Shown here: positions 1 to 8,655 of the stretch, piece after piece
Layout of the letters: each line of letters starts with the position of its first letter
How positions within the stretch are numbered: the stretch's first letter is position 1
Origin: Aeromonas lacus
GTDB taxonomy: Bacteria > Pseudomonadota > Gammaproteobacteria > Enterobacterales > Aeromonadaceae
Assembly (NCBI RefSeq): GCF_000764665.1
Contig: NZ_JRGM01000140.1
Coordinates: 1-64,000, forward strand
Direction of reading: 5' to 3'
Length of the DNA stretch: 64,000 nt
Notes under the pieces: generated by a model
What the model was told of the DNA's origin: nothing
Database searches by the model: none
Seen by the model: only the letters and a program-made list of their open reading frames with translations
Position numbers and translations under genes: made by a program

Positions 1-250
1 GTATGGTCTCATCCACTATTATTTCAGTGACGAATTTGTTACCAACATCATCATTTATAATGACTGAGTCCTCATACTTACTATAGTAGAACTCAGAGTC
101 GGTAAAGTCCGCATAAAATCTGATGGCACCAATATATGCCCAATGATAAATGTCTTCAAGCTCACAATCCAATAAACGAGCAGCTCGTACAGGTGTGCAA
201 TACTCGAGAGGGATGAGAGATGGTTTTCCTTGCTGCAGCTTATCAACCAT
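1..250 (-). CDS. Excisionase-like small HTH protein, partial
   Basis: An open frame runs from an ATG at 250 to the left window edge without a stop, giving at least 83 residues. An AGAGG ribosome site lies about 7 bases before the ATG. Residues near 24-40 (RAARLLDCELEDIYHWA) match the pattern of a winged-helix excisionase or MerR-like recognition helix of the type EAARLLGVSxxTIYRW. It sits directly downstream of the integrase on the same strand, which is where island regulators or recombination directionality factors often lie. The C-terminus is outside the window. Excisionase function is inferred; it could equally be an unrelated island DNA-binding protein. Confidence 0.5.
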   Translation of the reverse strand, partial: MVDKLQQGKPSLIPLEYCTPVRAARLLDCELEDIYHWAYIGAIRFYADFTDSEFYYSKYEDSVIINDDVGNKFVTEIIVDETI

Positions 251-303
251 GCTAATACCTCTTTACTTTTCCTTTTATATCGAAGGTCGCCTTGATTTTG
301 TAT

Positions 304-1554
304 TTACTCATTCACGGCTTGACGGATTTGAAAGCCAATAGCTAGAGATAAATTGCCTTGGCTGGCCTGCTCAATATGGTTACTCCACCAATTCATCATG
401 ATTACCCGCTGTTCAAAATAGTCTGTTCGGTTGTAGGCTCGGCGGATTTCGTTCTCATCACTATGGGAAAGTGCTGCTTCAATAGCGTCTGGGTTGAACC
501 CTTGTTCGTTCAGGGTCGTGCTACCAAGGGAACGTAAGCCATGGGCGACTAGTCGGCCGCCATATCCCAATCTCTTCAGAGCTGCATTCGCACTTTGATT
601 GTTGATATGTCCTAACGGATCGCGATATCCAGGGAAGACATAGGGACGGTGCCCGCTAATGGGTTTCATGCGTTCTAGAAGGGAAAGTGCTTGCGAAGTT
701 AGTGGCACCCGATGAGGGCGATCCATCTTCATTCTATCTGCAGGAATGTTCCAGACTCTGCCTTCAAAGTCGATCTCAGCCCATCGTGTACCAGCTGATT
801 CTCCAGGGCGAACTAAGGTATGAAGACTCCATTCAATTTGGCAACGAGTTGTATGATCGAGCCGTCCATTGGCGATATCGGCCATCAGCATGGGTAATTC
901 TGTCGGCTTTAGGGTCGGCATGTGCTTCTTGCTTGGCTTTTTGAACACCTTGCGAATTGCTGCACAGGGGTTGGCATCGAGTAAACCATGGTTAACGCTG
1001 TAGTCGAGGATTTCGTTAATCCGTTGGCACAGTCTCCGCACCGTCTCATGCTTACCGTCTGCTTCTATGGGGCGAAGCATCTCAATTACTTTAGGCGCCC
1101 GGATCTGGTTGACTGGCATAGAACCAATGAATGGCAGCACATACAGCTCAAGAGATCGCCATGAGTCATCAGCATAGGCTTCCGATACGTCATGGCGCTT
1201 CAACTCAAGCCACATGGCTGCCATACGTTCGAACGTGTTCGCGTTAGCTTCTTGTTCTGCCTGAACAAACGCAATTTGCTCTTCTTTATGACGTTTGGGG
1301 TCAATTGCTTGAGCCAATAGAGCACGAGCCTCTCGCCGCCGTTCCCGAGCTGCGGCAAGAGTAACATCAGGGTAGGGGCCAAAACTGATATTGGCGCGTT
1401 TCTTGTCGCTCGGCCTGTAGTAGTTGAACACCCATAGCCTCGCACCATTCGGCTTAACCCTTAAGTAAAGCCCGTCACCGTCCCCCAAGCTGTATTCCTT
1501 GGCTTCAGGCTTTGCGGTTCTCAGCTTTGAGTCGGTCAGCTTGTCTTTACTCAC
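304..1554 (-). CDS. P4-type tyrosine integrase of an ssrA-integrated island
   Basis: Site-specific tyrosine recombinase of 416 residues. The N-terminal arm-binding DUF4102 domain is at about 5-90 (GDGDGLYLRVKPNGARLW), then a SAM-like core-binding domain at about 105-205 and the catalytic domain from about 215. The expected active-site residues are visible: R249 (LVRPGE), K276, H338 and R341 (HGLRS), H364 (LSHSD) and Y374. The start is GTG at 1554, with GAGGG about 8 bases upstream. The gene lies some 180 bp from the 3' end of ssrA, the classic attachment site of this family, so it most likely moved the island that continues to the left of the window. All catalytic residues are intact, so it may be active. 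Confidence 0.93.
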   Translation of the reverse strand: MSKDKLTDSKLRTAKPEAKEYSLGDGDGLYLRVKPNGARLWVFNYYRPSDKKRANISFGPYPDVTLAAARERRREARALLAQAIDPKRHKEEQIAFVQAEQEANANTFERMAAMWLELKRHDVSEAYADDSWRSLELYVLPFIGSMPVNQIRAPKVIEMLRPIEADGKHETVRRLCQRINEILDYSVNHGLLDANPCAAIRKVFKKPSKKHMPTLKPTELPMLMADIANGRLDHTTRCQIEWSLHTLVRPGESAGTRWAEIDFEGRVWNIPADRMKMDRPHRVPLTSQALSLLERMKPISGHRPYVFPGYRDPLGHINNQSANAALKRLGYGGRLVAHGLRSLGSTTLNEQGFNPDAIEAALSHSDENEIRRAYNRTDYFEQRVIMMNWWSNHIEQASQGNLSLAIGFQIRQAVNE

Positions 1555-1570
1555 GGCACATCCCTCAGTA

Positions 1571-1592
1571 GTAACACCAAAATCGGTGTTAC
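1571..1592. repeat. Inverted repeat upstream of integrase
   Basis: A perfect inverted repeat has arms GTAACACC and GGTGTTAC separated by 6 bases, 17 bp before the integrase start codon. Related GTTAC/GTAAC words recur nearby (about 1610-1620). Such repeats next to integrase genes are often arm-type integrase sites or an autoregulatory operator. Which one applies here cannot be told from sequence. Confidence 0.45.
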
Positions 1593-1664
1593 ATAACCAA
1601 TGTGACCGTAGATGTTACTCTTATGGCTGGATTTAGGCGACTAGCTCGGACTAACACGGACAAC

Positions 1665-1698
1665 AAAAAACCCGCAAAGCCTTACGCTCTGCGGGTTT
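1665..1698 (-). terminator. Rho-independent terminator of ssrA
   Basis: Read on the minus strand, the arms AACCCGCAGAGC and GCTTTGCGGGTT form a stem around GTAAG and run into a six-T tract. It lies about 35 bp beyond the tmRNA CCA end, on the island side of the attachment site. Confidence 0.85.
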
Positions 1699-1731
1699 CT
1701 GTACTTCTTCGTTCCCAGCCGGAACATTGTT

Positions 1732-1753
1732 TGGTGGAGCTGGGGGGATTTGA
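1732..1753 (-). other. Probable attachment site (att) in the ssrA 3' end
   Basis: The last ~22 bases of tmRNA (T-arm end, acceptor strand and CCA) are the usual crossover region for ssrA-targeting integrases. The integrase and excisionase-like genes lie immediately on this side. The exact core length cannot be set because the other island end, with its direct repeat, is outside the window. Confidence 0.6.
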
Positions 1754-2091
1754 ACCCCCGTCCAAAATTACTACATCCTTGGCACTACATGCTTAGTCAC
1801 TCTTTACATTCGCCAACCCGCTGCGGAGAGACACGCCACGAATTGACTAGCTCGATTGGTTTTAATGCTTCCGCCCCGAGCAGGACTTCCACACGATCCT
1901 GTGAAGGATGACCTTCCGATTCCCTAGGACACAGGCAAGCTAGGGTAGAAGGGCTCAGCGCAGGTTATTAAGCTGCGAGTGCGTAGTTTTCGTCGTTTGC
2001 GACTATTTTTTTGCGGTTTATTAACGAGGCCTACCGCACCTCGGCATGCACCTTGGGTTTCGTGAATCTTGTCGAATCCAGAATCAGCCCC
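1732..2091 (-). ncRNA. ssrA: Transfer-messenger RNA (tmRNA)
   Basis: tmRNA rescues ribosomes stalled on broken mRNAs, working with SmpB encoded just upstream. The 5' end GGGGCTGATTCTGG at 2091 and the 3' end with a T-arm (GGTTCAAATCC) and CCA at 1732 form the tRNA-like domain, about 360 nt apart. The resume codon GCA at 2000 begins a reading frame for the tag ANDENYALAA, ending in tandem TAA codons at about 1970-1965. The 3' end is intact despite the island inserted beside it. Confidence 0.97.
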
Positions 2092-2106
2092 AAGTTGTTA
2101 AGAGCG

Positions 2107-2134
2107 ATTGTACGCAAAAATGCTGGTATGGCAA
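2107..2134 (-). promoter_or_regulatory. Sigma-70 promoter of ssrA
   Basis: On the minus strand TTGCCA (2134-2129) and TACAAT (2112-2107) are separated by 16 bp. Transcription would start some 8-12 bases before the mature 5' end at 2091, in keeping with a short precursor trimmed by RNase P. Confidence 0.65.
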
Positions 2135-2221
2135 GGCGTTGATGGTTATTCCCGCCAGCTGGTGGTCTGTTTGCCGATTTATTGTGCGCAGTGGCCGGGG
2201 GAGGGGAACCGGAAGCGAGGT

Positions 2222-2244
2222 GTCCGGACGGGAATCGTCCGGAC
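2222..2244 (-). terminator. GC-rich hairpin downstream of smpB
   Basis: Arms GTCCGGACG and CGTCCGGAC form a perfect stem with a 5-base loop, just after the smpB stop. There is no T tract, so it is either a weak terminator or an mRNA 3'-stabilising hairpin. Confidence 0.4.
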
Positions 2245-2253
2245 ATCAGAGGG

Positions 2254-2742
2254 TTAGCCGCGGTACTTGTTCTTCATGATGCGGGCTTTTTCCCGATCCC
2301 ACTCACGGGCCTTGGTATCTTCGCGTTTGTCATGCTCTTTCTTGCCCTTCACCAGACCGATCTCGACCTTGACCCAGCACTGTTTCCAGTAGAGGGCGAG
2401 AGGGACGACGGTATAGCCCTGACGGGCAATCAGGCTTTCGAGTTTGTCGAGTTCACGACGGCTCAGCAGCAGTTTGCGGGTACGGGTCGGGTCACACACC
2501 ACATGGCTGGAGGCCGCTTGCAGTGGCAGGAAGCTGGAGCCGAACAGGTAGGCTTCGCCATCGCGGAAGATGACATAGGCTTCGCTGATGTTGGCCTTGC
2601 CCGCCCGCAGGGATTTGACTTCCCACCCTTGCAGGGACAGACCCGCTTCGATCTTCTCTTCGATGAAGTATTCGTGGCGCGCGGTTCTGTTGAGTGCAAT
2701 GGTGCTGGACCCGGCTTTGTTTTTACTGTTTTTTTTGCTCAT
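2254..2742 (-). CDS. smpB: SsrA-binding protein SmpB
   Basis: Small basic RNA-binding protein of 162 residues that binds the tRNA-like part of tmRNA and brings it to stalled ribosomes. The core OB fold carries the family signatures [17 protein letters not shown] and [16 protein letters not shown]. The lysine/arginine-rich C-terminal tail ([19 protein letters not shown]) is the part that enters the mRNA channel. Length is as expected (E. coli about 160). It is encoded directly upstream of ssrA on the same strand, with ssrA having its own promoter between them. It is divergent from ratA. Confidence 0.98.
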   Translation of the reverse strand: MSKKNSKNKAGSSTIALNRTARHEYFIEEKIEAGLSLQGWEVKSLRAGKANISEAYVIFRDGEAYLFGSSFLPLQAASSHVVCDPTRTRKLLLSRRELDKLESLIARQGYTVVPLALYWKQCWVKVEIGLVKGKKEHDKREDTKAREWDREKARIMKNKYRG

Positions 2743-2911
2743 GACGGGCGATTTCCGGCAATGACTAGGAGGCTCGTATTATACGTAGGCGGGGGCGGCT
2801 GTAAAACGCGCGACGGGTCAAGTGGCCGCTTTCTGAGCAGTTTGGTCGAGGTTTTACCTCCAAAAGCGCCAACATGGTGATAAAATCGCGGCGATTGGAT
2901 GAGGAAAAGCC

Positions 2912-3346
2912 ATGCCCCGTATTACTCGCAGTGCCCTGGTGATGTTCAGTGCCGAACAGATGTTCAAGTTGGTCAACGATGTGAATGCCTATCCGCAGTT
3001 TCTGCCCGGCTGTGTTGGCAGCCGTGTTCATGAGGCGGGTGACGATTACATGATGGCGTCGGTCGATGTGGCCAAGGCGGGCATCGCCAAAACCTTTACT
3101 ACCCGCAACCAGCTGGATGTGAACCGCCAGATCAGGATGGAGCTGGTGGATGGCCCCTTCAGCAAGCTGGCTGGCTGGTGGACCTTTACTCCCCTCGACG
3201 TGGATGCCTGCAAGGTGGAGTTTGACCTCGATTTCGAATTTACCTCCAAGCTCATCGAGGTGGCCTTTGGCCAGGTGTTCCGCGATCTGGTGAGCTCCAT
3301 GGTCTCCGCATTCTCCAACCGGGCCAAGGTGGTGTACGGTGCCTGA
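2912..3346 (+). CDS. ratA: RatA/COQ10-family START-like protein
   Basis: A 144-residue single-domain protein of the polyketide cyclase/START superfamily, related to mitochondrial Coq10. The family is proposed to bind ubiquinone or related lipids. In E. coli the name RatA comes from a proposed ribosome-association toxin role. Conserved features are the N-terminal SALVMFSAEQMFKLVNDV helix region, YPQFLPGC, and the C-terminal helix VFRDLVSSMVSAFSNRA. It is divergent from smpB and overlaps rnfH by 8 bp, so the two are co-translated, the order seen in Enterobacteria and Vibrio. Confidence 0.93.
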   Translation: MPRITRSALVMFSAEQMFKLVNDVNAYPQFLPGCVGSRVHEAGDDYMMASVDVAKAGIAKTFTTRNQLDVNRQIRMELVDGPFSKLAGWWTFTPLDVDACKVEFDLDFEFTSKLIEVAFGQVFRDLVSSMVSAFSNRAKVVYGA

Positions 3347-3701
3347 TCAGCTCAATATCGAAGTGGTCTATGCCCTGCCGCAGCGTCAGACGGTGATTGC
3401 GCTGCGGGTATCTCCCGAGACCTGTGTACAGGCCGCCATCGAGCAGTCCGGTATCGTGCAGAAACACCCCGAGATCGACTTGTCGGTCAACAAATTCGGC
3501 ATCTACAGCCGTCCGGTCAAAGGGAGCGAGTTGCTGCAGGATGGCGATCGTATCGAGATCTATCGCCCGCTCATCGCCGATCCGCGCGAGATGCGCAAGA
3601 AGCGCGCCGAGAAGGCCAAGGAGGAGGGGCGTGCCGATGCTGTGACCGGTGGTCGTCCCAATACCAACCGCAAGCGCGGTGATGGCCAACCGACGGAGTG
3701 A
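3339..3701 (+). CDS. rnfH: RnfH-family ubiquitin-fold protein (RatB)
   Basis: A 120-residue protein with a beta-grasp ubiquitin-like fold at about 5-90, including the family segments IEVVYALPQRQ, VQAAIEQSGI and DGDRIEIYRPL. The tail from about 95 is basic and probably disordered. Its biochemical job is unknown. It is encoded with ratA (overlapping start) in many gammaproteobacteria. bamE, often the next gene in Enterobacteria, is not here; a convergent hydrolase gene follows instead. Confidence 0.9.
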   Translation: MPDQLNIEVVYALPQRQTVIALRVSPETCVQAAIEQSGIVQKHPEIDLSVNKFGIYSRPVKGSELLQDGDRIEIYRPLIADPREMRKKRAEKAKEEGRADAVTGGRPNTNRKRGDGQPTE

Positions 3702-3732
3702 CATTGCGCCGCAGCAAGCGGTTAGCAAATAA

Positions 3733-3754
3733 AAAGGCGCCAATAGGCGCCTTT
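3733..3754. terminator. Bidirectional terminator between rnfH and the amidohydrolase gene
   Basis: Stem AAAGGCGCC / GGCGCCTTT with loop AATA, flanked by A and T runs on both sides. It lies between convergent genes and can serve both strands. Confidence 0.85.
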
Positions 3755-3798
3755 CTTGATCCTGTTTGCTCAGGTTCCCGAGCTGATAGCCACCGGGT

Positions 3799-5073
3799 TT
3801 ATCCCTTGATAAGGGAGGAATTACCCAGTCTGGCGTGGGTCCACGCCGCCAGCAGATCGACCCCGCTCTGCATTACCCGCTCGTCGAAATCGAAGGCGTT
3901 GTGGTGGTGTGGTGCTGCCAGATCGGCGCCAAGGATCAGGTAAGCCGCTTCGCCCCCCTGCTTTTGCACCCGCTCCATCAGGAAACCGGCATCTTCGCTC
4001 GCGCCAAAGCGGCGAGTCTGGATGGTGGCGAGCCCCTGCTTGCGAGCCAGCGCCGTCAGTTCGGCCTGCAGCGCCGGGCTGTTGTCGAGGGCAATGGCCT
4101 CACCCTGCTTGATGATGCGGTAGGTGACTCCGTGGGCGAGGGCGGTGCCTTCGACGATGCGTTGCACCTGGCTGAACATGTAGTCGTTGAGCGCGCTGTC
4201 GGCACCGCGGGTTTCACCGTGCAGCTCGGCATGGTCGGGGATGACGTTGCGTCCGCTGCCGGCGTGGAGCTGGCCGATGTTGATACGGGTCATGCCGTCG
4301 CGGTGGCGGGGAATGCCGAGCATGGCGGTGGTGGCCATGCAGGCTGCGGCCAGCGCATTGCTGCCAGCATTGGGCTCGAGCCCGGCATGGGCGGCAGTGC
4401 CCATGAAGTGGACGTCGAACTTGGTGGAGCAGAGGAACTCGGTGGGGTTGATCACCAGCTCGCCGCTGCCGGCGTGAATGCCGATATGGAGCGAAAGCAG
4501 GGCATCCACGTCATCGAGTGCCCCGCCGGCGGCCAGCGCCTTGCCACCGCGACACCCCTCTTCAGCGGGTTGGAAGAAGAGCTTGATGCGCCCGCACAGC
4601 TGCTCTTTCATCGCCATCAGGCGGCTGGCCAGCCCCAGACCGATGGCGGTGTGGCCATCGTGGGCGCATGCGTGCATCCACCCCTTGTTGTGGGAGGCAA
4701 AGCCCTCCTGCTGCGGCAGGTGCTGCTCGGCGGCAGACTCCTCCACCTCCACCGCGTCGATATCGAAGCGAAAGGCCAGGGTCGGGCCGGGGCGGCCGGT
4801 ATCCAGCTCTCCCATCAGCCCGGTCACGTCGCCAATGCGCTCCAGCCAGTCGGGGTGGGCCCCCTGACGGCGGGCGCGAGCCTTCTCGGCGGCCACATCC
4901 ACATCACGCCCCATCATCAGATTGCTGGCCAGCAGCTTGTCGCCAAGCACGATGTGATAGCCGAGTTCATTCAGATGGTGGGCTATCAGGCTGGTGGTAC
5001 GAAACTCTTTCCAGGCCGCTTCCGGCAGGCGGTGCAGGTCGCGGCGCCACTGGATCAGGTGCTCAAGGGTCAT
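3799..5073 (-). CDS. M20D amidohydrolase, AbgA-like
   Basis: A 424-residue zinc-dependent amidohydrolase of the M20D family. It looks closest to AbgA, one subunit of E. coli p-aminobenzoyl-glutamate hydrolase, sharing WRRDLHRLPEAAWKEFRT, DTGRPGPTLAFRFDIDA, HACAHDGHTAIGLGLA, FQPAEEG, FTGTAAHAG-type dimerisation residues (FMGTAAHAGLEPNAGSNA) and a C-terminal HHHNAFDFDE. Metal ligands are expected at the HDGH, PAEEG and HHH segments. No abgB partner or AbgT transporter is adjacent, so it probably acts alone, on an aromatic or aminoacyl amide that cannot be named from sequence. It is monocistronic. Confidence 0.85.
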   Translation of the reverse strand: MTLEHLIQWRRDLHRLPEAAWKEFRTTSLIAHHLNELGYHIVLGDKLLASNLMMGRDVDVAAEKARARRQGAHPDWLERIGDVTGLMGELDTGRPGPTLAFRFDIDAVEVEESAAEQHLPQQEGFASHNKGWMHACAHDGHTAIGLGLASRLMAMKEQLCGRIKLFFQPAEEGCRGGKALAAGGALDDVDALLSLHIGIHAGSGELVINPTEFLCSTKFDVHFMGTAAHAGLEPNAGSNALAAACMATTAMLGIPRHRDGMTRINIGQLHAGSGRNVIPDHAELHGETRGADSALNDYMFSQVQRIVEGTALAHGVTYRIIKQGEAIALDNSPALQAELTALARKQGLATIQTRRFGASEDAGFLMERVQKQGGEAAYLILGADLAAPHHHNAFDFDERVMQSGVDLLAAWTHARLGNSSLIKG

Positions 5074-5189
5074 CCTGGCTTCCTTTGTGATTCGGTTTGC
5101 CGGCTATTGTGCACTGTTTTACGGGCGAGGACACGGGGAAGGGCGCTGGTCGGGGGAGCTGGCCAAGCTGTTGCAGGCATGAAATAAAA

Positions 5190-5212
5190 AACGCCTCCAC
5201 AAGGGAGGCGTT
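5190..5212 (-). terminator. Terminator of fadE
   Basis: On the minus strand a 9-bp stem (AACGCCTCC / GGAGGCGTT, 5-base loop) is followed by a T run (plus-strand AAAAA at 5186-5190). It sits 18 bp past the fadE stop. Confidence 0.85.
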
Positions 5213-5229
5213 GTCAGATTGTCTTGATA

Positions 5230-7686
5230 TCAGGCGGCGCGATGGTAAGCGGAAGCTTCAAATAGCTTCTTGTTGGCCACCAGATCGATGGGGTCAAAGT
5301 CATCGACGTTGATGGTACGCAGGCGACTCACTTCGGCGCGGCGCAGTAGCTCCGCTTCACTTTGGGTCAGTACGCCAGCCGCGAGGCCGATGTCGGCTAC
5401 CTTGTCCAGCGCCAGGAAGGGGCGCTTGACGCCGTCAGCCTTGCACACCTTGTCAAACAGCGGCTCGGCAGCCAGCACATCATCGAGCGCCTGCTCCAGC
5501 AGACCGAAGGGGTTGCCCTCTTCGCGGGTCAGGTACTGGCCCTTGGCCAGGCGGCTGCGGGTCTCGCTCGGGGTTTGCAGCAGGCGGGCAACCTGGTTGT
5601 CCAGCTTGTCGCTCGGACGCTTCATGTCGCGACCCAGCGGCAGCACCACAGCGCGCAGGGCAAGACCAATCCAGCGGTTCGGGAAGTTGCGCAGTAGCTC
5701 GTCGATCGCCTCTTGTGCCTTGAACATGGCATCTTGCAGTGCCCAGTGCAGCAGCGGCAGGTCGGCATGCTGGCGTCCCTCATCCTGATAGCGCTTGAGG
5801 GCGCTGGAGGCCAGATAGAGCTGGCTCAGCACATCGCCGAGACGGGCGGAGACCCGCTCCTTGCGCTTGAGCTCGCCACCCAGGGTGCCCATCGCCATGT
5901 CTGACAGGAACGCCAGGTTGGCAGAGAGGCGGGAGAGCTGCTGGTAGTAGCCTTTGGTCTGGTCGCCATAAGGTGCCGCGGCAAAGCGGGCGCCGGTCAC
6001 ACCGAGCCAGAAGCTGCGTACCAGGTTGCTGATGGCAAAACCGACGTGGCTGAATACCGCCTTGTCGAAGTCCTTCAGCGCCTGTTCCTTGTCGGGATGG
6101 CTGGCAGCCAGCATTTCCGGCAGTACATACGGGTGGCAACGGATGGCGCCCTGACCGTAGATGATCATGCTGCGGGTCAGAATGTTGGCCCCTTCCACCG
6201 TAACTGCAATAGGGGCACCCTGATAGCCACGAGCCAGATAGTTGTTGGGGCCCATGCAGATGGCTTTGCCACCGTGGATGTCCATGGCATCGATGATGCA
6301 CTTCTGGGCGCGGTCGGTGAGGTGGTATTTGACGATGGCGGAGATGACCGACGGCTTCTCGCCAAGGTCGATACCGGTTACGGTCAGATTGGCTGCGGCA
6401 CCCATGATGTAGGCGTTGCCGCCGATGCGGGCCAGCGGCTCTTCAATCCCTTCCATCTTGCCGATGGGCAGCTTGAACTGGCGACGGATGCGGCTATAGG
6501 CGCCGCTCGCCAGGGCCAGCATCTTGACGCCACCGGTGCTGTTGGAGGGCAGGGTGATACCGCGACCGACCGACAGACACTCGACCAGCATACGCCAGCC
6601 CTGACCGGCCATGGCCGGGCCGCCGATGATGAAGTCGAGCGGGACGAACACATCCTTGCCCTGAGTCGGACCGTTCTGGAACGGCACGTTGAGCGGGAAG
6701 TGGCGACGGCCGATGCCGACACCCTTGATGTGAGTGGGAATGAGGGCACAGGTGATGCCGAGCTCTTCCTCGTCACCCAGCAGGTGCTCGGGGTCACGCA
6801 GTTTGAAGGCGAGGCCCAGCACGGTCGCGATGGGGGCCAGGGTGATATAGCGTTTGTTCCAGGTGAGGCGCATACCGAGCACCTCTTTGCCTTCCCACTC
6901 GCCCTTGCAGACGATACCGAAGTCGGGGATGGAGCCGGCGTCAGAACCCGCTTCCGGGCTGGTCAGGGCGAAGCAGGGGATCTCCTTGCCCACCGCAAGG
7001 CGGGGCAGGTAGTAATCCTTCTGCTCGTCAGTGCCATAGTGCTGCAGCAGTTCGCCCGGGCCCAGCGAGTTGGGCACGCCGACGGTGGAGGCGAGCACGG
7101 CGCTGGCGCCGCACAGCTTTTGCAGTACGCAAGACTGGGCGTAGGCAGAGAATTCGAGGCCGCCATATTTCTTCTTGATGATCATGGCGAAGAACTTGTT
7201 GTCCTTCAGGTATTGCCATACCTCGGGGGAGAGATCCGCGCGCTCGTGGGTCACTTCCCAGTCGCTCACCATGCGGCACACTTCCTCGACCGGACCATCC
7301 ATAAAGGCCTGCTCTTCAGCAGAGAGGGTCGCGATCGGAATGGCGTGCAGTTTTTTCCAGTTCGGGTTGCCCGCGAACAGATCGGCTTCCCACCAGGTGG
7401 TGCCCGCTTCAATCGCCTCTTTCTCGGTGCGAGACATCTCCGGCATGATTGATTTGTAGAGTTTGAACAGCGGCTTGGTTATCTGGGTGCGGCGAAATTC
7501 CACCAGGTTGAGCGGGATGGCGATCACCGCAAACAGCGCCCAGACCAGCAAGGGCACATGACCATAGATAGCACCAAGCACCAGCGCCGCGCCGGTGACC
7601 AGGGTGGAGATGAACAGGGATGTCCGGCGGTAGGCCAGGGCTCCGATAACCAGGATCACCCCGAGCAGAGTGAGGGTCGTCGTCAT
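5230..7686 (-). CDS. fadE: Acyl-CoA dehydrogenase FadE
   Basis: Flavoenzyme for the first step of fatty-acid beta-oxidation, acyl-CoA to trans-2-enoyl-CoA. The length of 818 residues fits the long FadE class (E. coli 814). Two hydrophobic segments at about 3-60 anchor it to the inner membrane. The acyl-CoA dehydrogenase body follows, with [18 protein letters not shown] and [21 protein letters not shown] in the FAD/substrate region and [12 protein letters not shown] beyond it, then a long C-terminal extension typical of FadE. AAGGAG lies 6 bases before the ATG. A FadR-like palindrome sits about 50 bp upstream. Monocistronic, with its own terminator. Confidence 0.96.
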   Translation of the reverse strand: MTTTLTLLGVILVIGALAYRRTSLFISTLVTGAALVLGAIYGHVPLLVWALFAVIAIPLNLVEFRRTQITKPLFKLYKSIMPEMSRTEKEAIEAGTTWWEADLFAGNPNWKKLHAIPIATLSAEEQAFMDGPVEEVCRMVSDWEVTHERADLSPEVWQYLKDNKFFAMIIKKKYGGLEFSAYAQSCVLQKLCGASAVLASTVGVPNSLGPGELLQHYGTDEQKDYYLPRLAVGKEIPCFALTSPEAGSDAGSIPDFGIVCKGEWEGKEVLGMRLTWNKRYITLAPIATVLGLAFKLRDPEHLLGDEEELGITCALIPTHIKGVGIGRRHFPLNVPFQNGPTQGKDVFVPLDFIIGGPAMAGQGWRMLVECLSVGRGITLPSNSTGGVKMLALASGAYSRIRRQFKLPIGKMEGIEEPLARIGGNAYIMGAAANLTVTGIDLGEKPSVISAIVKYHLTDRAQKCIIDAMDIHGGKAICMGPNNYLARGYQGAPIAVTVEGANILTRSMIIYGQGAIRCHPYVLPEMLAASHPDKEQALKDFDKAVFSHVGFAISNLVRSFWLGVTGARFAAAPYGDQTKGYYQQLSRLSANLAFLSDMAMGTLGGELKRKERVSARLGDVLSQLYLASSALKRYQDEGRQHADLPLLHWALQDAMFKAQEAIDELLRNFPNRWIGLALRAVVLPLGRDMKRPSDKLDNQVARLLQTPSETRSRLAKGQYLTREEGNPFGLLEQALDDVLAAEPLFDKVCKADGVKRPFLALDKVADIGLAAGVLTQSEAELLRRAEVSRLRTINVDDFDPIDLVANKKLFEASAYHRAA

Positions 7687-7734
7687 TGCTTGCTCCTTGC
7701 GTGAAAGATTGCCAACGTGGCGTCACTGATCCAG

Positions 7735-7745
7735 AGGTCAGACCT
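7735..7745. promoter_or_regulatory. Candidate FadR operator upstream of fadE
   Basis: A perfect 11-bp palindrome, AGGTCAGACCT, lies about 50 bp before the fadE start. It matches the core of FadR operators (TGGTCNGACCA) at all inner positions. FadR represses fad genes until long-chain acyl-CoA releases it. Assignment rests on motif and position only. Confidence 0.65.
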
Positions 7746-7941
7746 GTTGGATATGGCCCCTGTTGTAATTCATACGCACAAAGTTATCAAGCTGTTTACA
7801 TCTTCATTACCTTGCGACTGTGATCCCCGTAACGCTCGTGGTAACAGGGCTGTGTTGCAGGGGGAGGGGGCGACTCCGGGATTGGCTTGTGCGAGAATAG
7901 CGATGACTTACACGCACACTAAAAACAGTGGAAGAGACATC

Positions 7942-8520
7942 ATGTACCAAGAATTGATCCGCAACGAACTGACTGAAGCTGCCAGCGTGCTGCAGGCTTT
8001 CCTGGCTGACGAGCAGAACCTGAAAAACATCGAAGCAGCTGCCAAGCTGCTGGCCGACTCCTTCAAGGAGGAGGGCAAGGTGCTCTCCTGTGGCAACGGC
8101 GGCTCCCACTGCGATGCCATGCATTTTGCCGAAGAGCTGACCGGTCGCTATCGCGAGAACCGCCCGGGTTACGCCGGTATCGCCATCTCCGATCCGAGCC
8201 ACCTCTCCTGTGTCTCCAACGATTTTGGCTATGACTACGTCTTCTCCCGTTATGTGGAAGCGGTCGGCCGTCGTGGCGACGTGCTGCTCGGTATCTCCAC
8301 CAGCGGCAACTCCGGCAATATCATCAAGGCCATCGAAGCCGCCCGCGCCAAGGGGATGAAAGTGATCGCCCTGACCGGCAAGGATGGCGGCAAGATGGCG
8401 GGTCTGGCCGACATCGAGATCCGGGTGCCGCACTTTGGCTATGCCGATCGCATTCAGGAAGTGCACATCAAGGTGATCCACATCCTGATCCAGCTGGTCG
8501 AAAAAGAGATGGCCAAGTAA
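7942..8520 (+). CDS. gmhA: Sedoheptulose-7-phosphate isomerase GmhA
   Basis: Cytosolic isomerase converting sedoheptulose 7-phosphate to D-glycero-D-manno-heptose 7-phosphate, the first step of ADP-heptose synthesis for the LPS inner core. The protein is 192 residues from the ATG at 7942, where it aligns with E. coli GmhA (MYQ-LIRNEL start). The frame is open further upstream to 7717 but that part has no family match. It is one SIS domain with [40 protein letters not shown] and the C-terminal [15 protein letters not shown]. It is divergent from fadE. Confidence 0.97.
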   Translation: MYQELIRNELTEAASVLQAFLADEQNLKNIEAAAKLLADSFKEEGKVLSCGNGGSHCDAMHFAEELTGRYRENRPGYAGIAISDPSHLSCVSNDFGYDYVFSRYVEAVGRRGDVLLGISTSGNSGNIIKAIEAARAKGMKVIALTGKDGGKMAGLADIEIRVPHFGYADRIQEVHIKVIHILIQLVEKEMAK

Positions 8521-8655
8521 TCGGCAACTCGCCGAGACAAGGGCAGGAAAGAGTGTCTGCTATGTGCTCCTACCTGCTCTTCTAATCCGGTTTTTGCTGG
8601 CCAGCCCGAGAGCTAAGCCAGTTGTTATGTAGTCAAGGAAGGGGGGCATCCGGAT

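Noticed and set aside
1732-1760. tRNA gene suggested by the T-arm and CCA
   Set aside because: It is the 3' tRNA-like part of tmRNA.
2912-3701. RatA-RatB as a toxin-antitoxin pair
   Set aside because: The proteins are COQ10-like and ubiquitin-fold housekeeping families; nothing in the sequence supports a toxin-antitoxin module.
3835-5187. Long plus-strand frame of 450 codons
   Set aside because: Lies antisense to the AbgA-like gene, has low-complexity sequence typical of a GC-rich shadow frame and no family resemblance.
6046-7452. Plus-strand frame of 468 codons
   Set aside because: Antisense to fadE; composition is that of a shadow frame.
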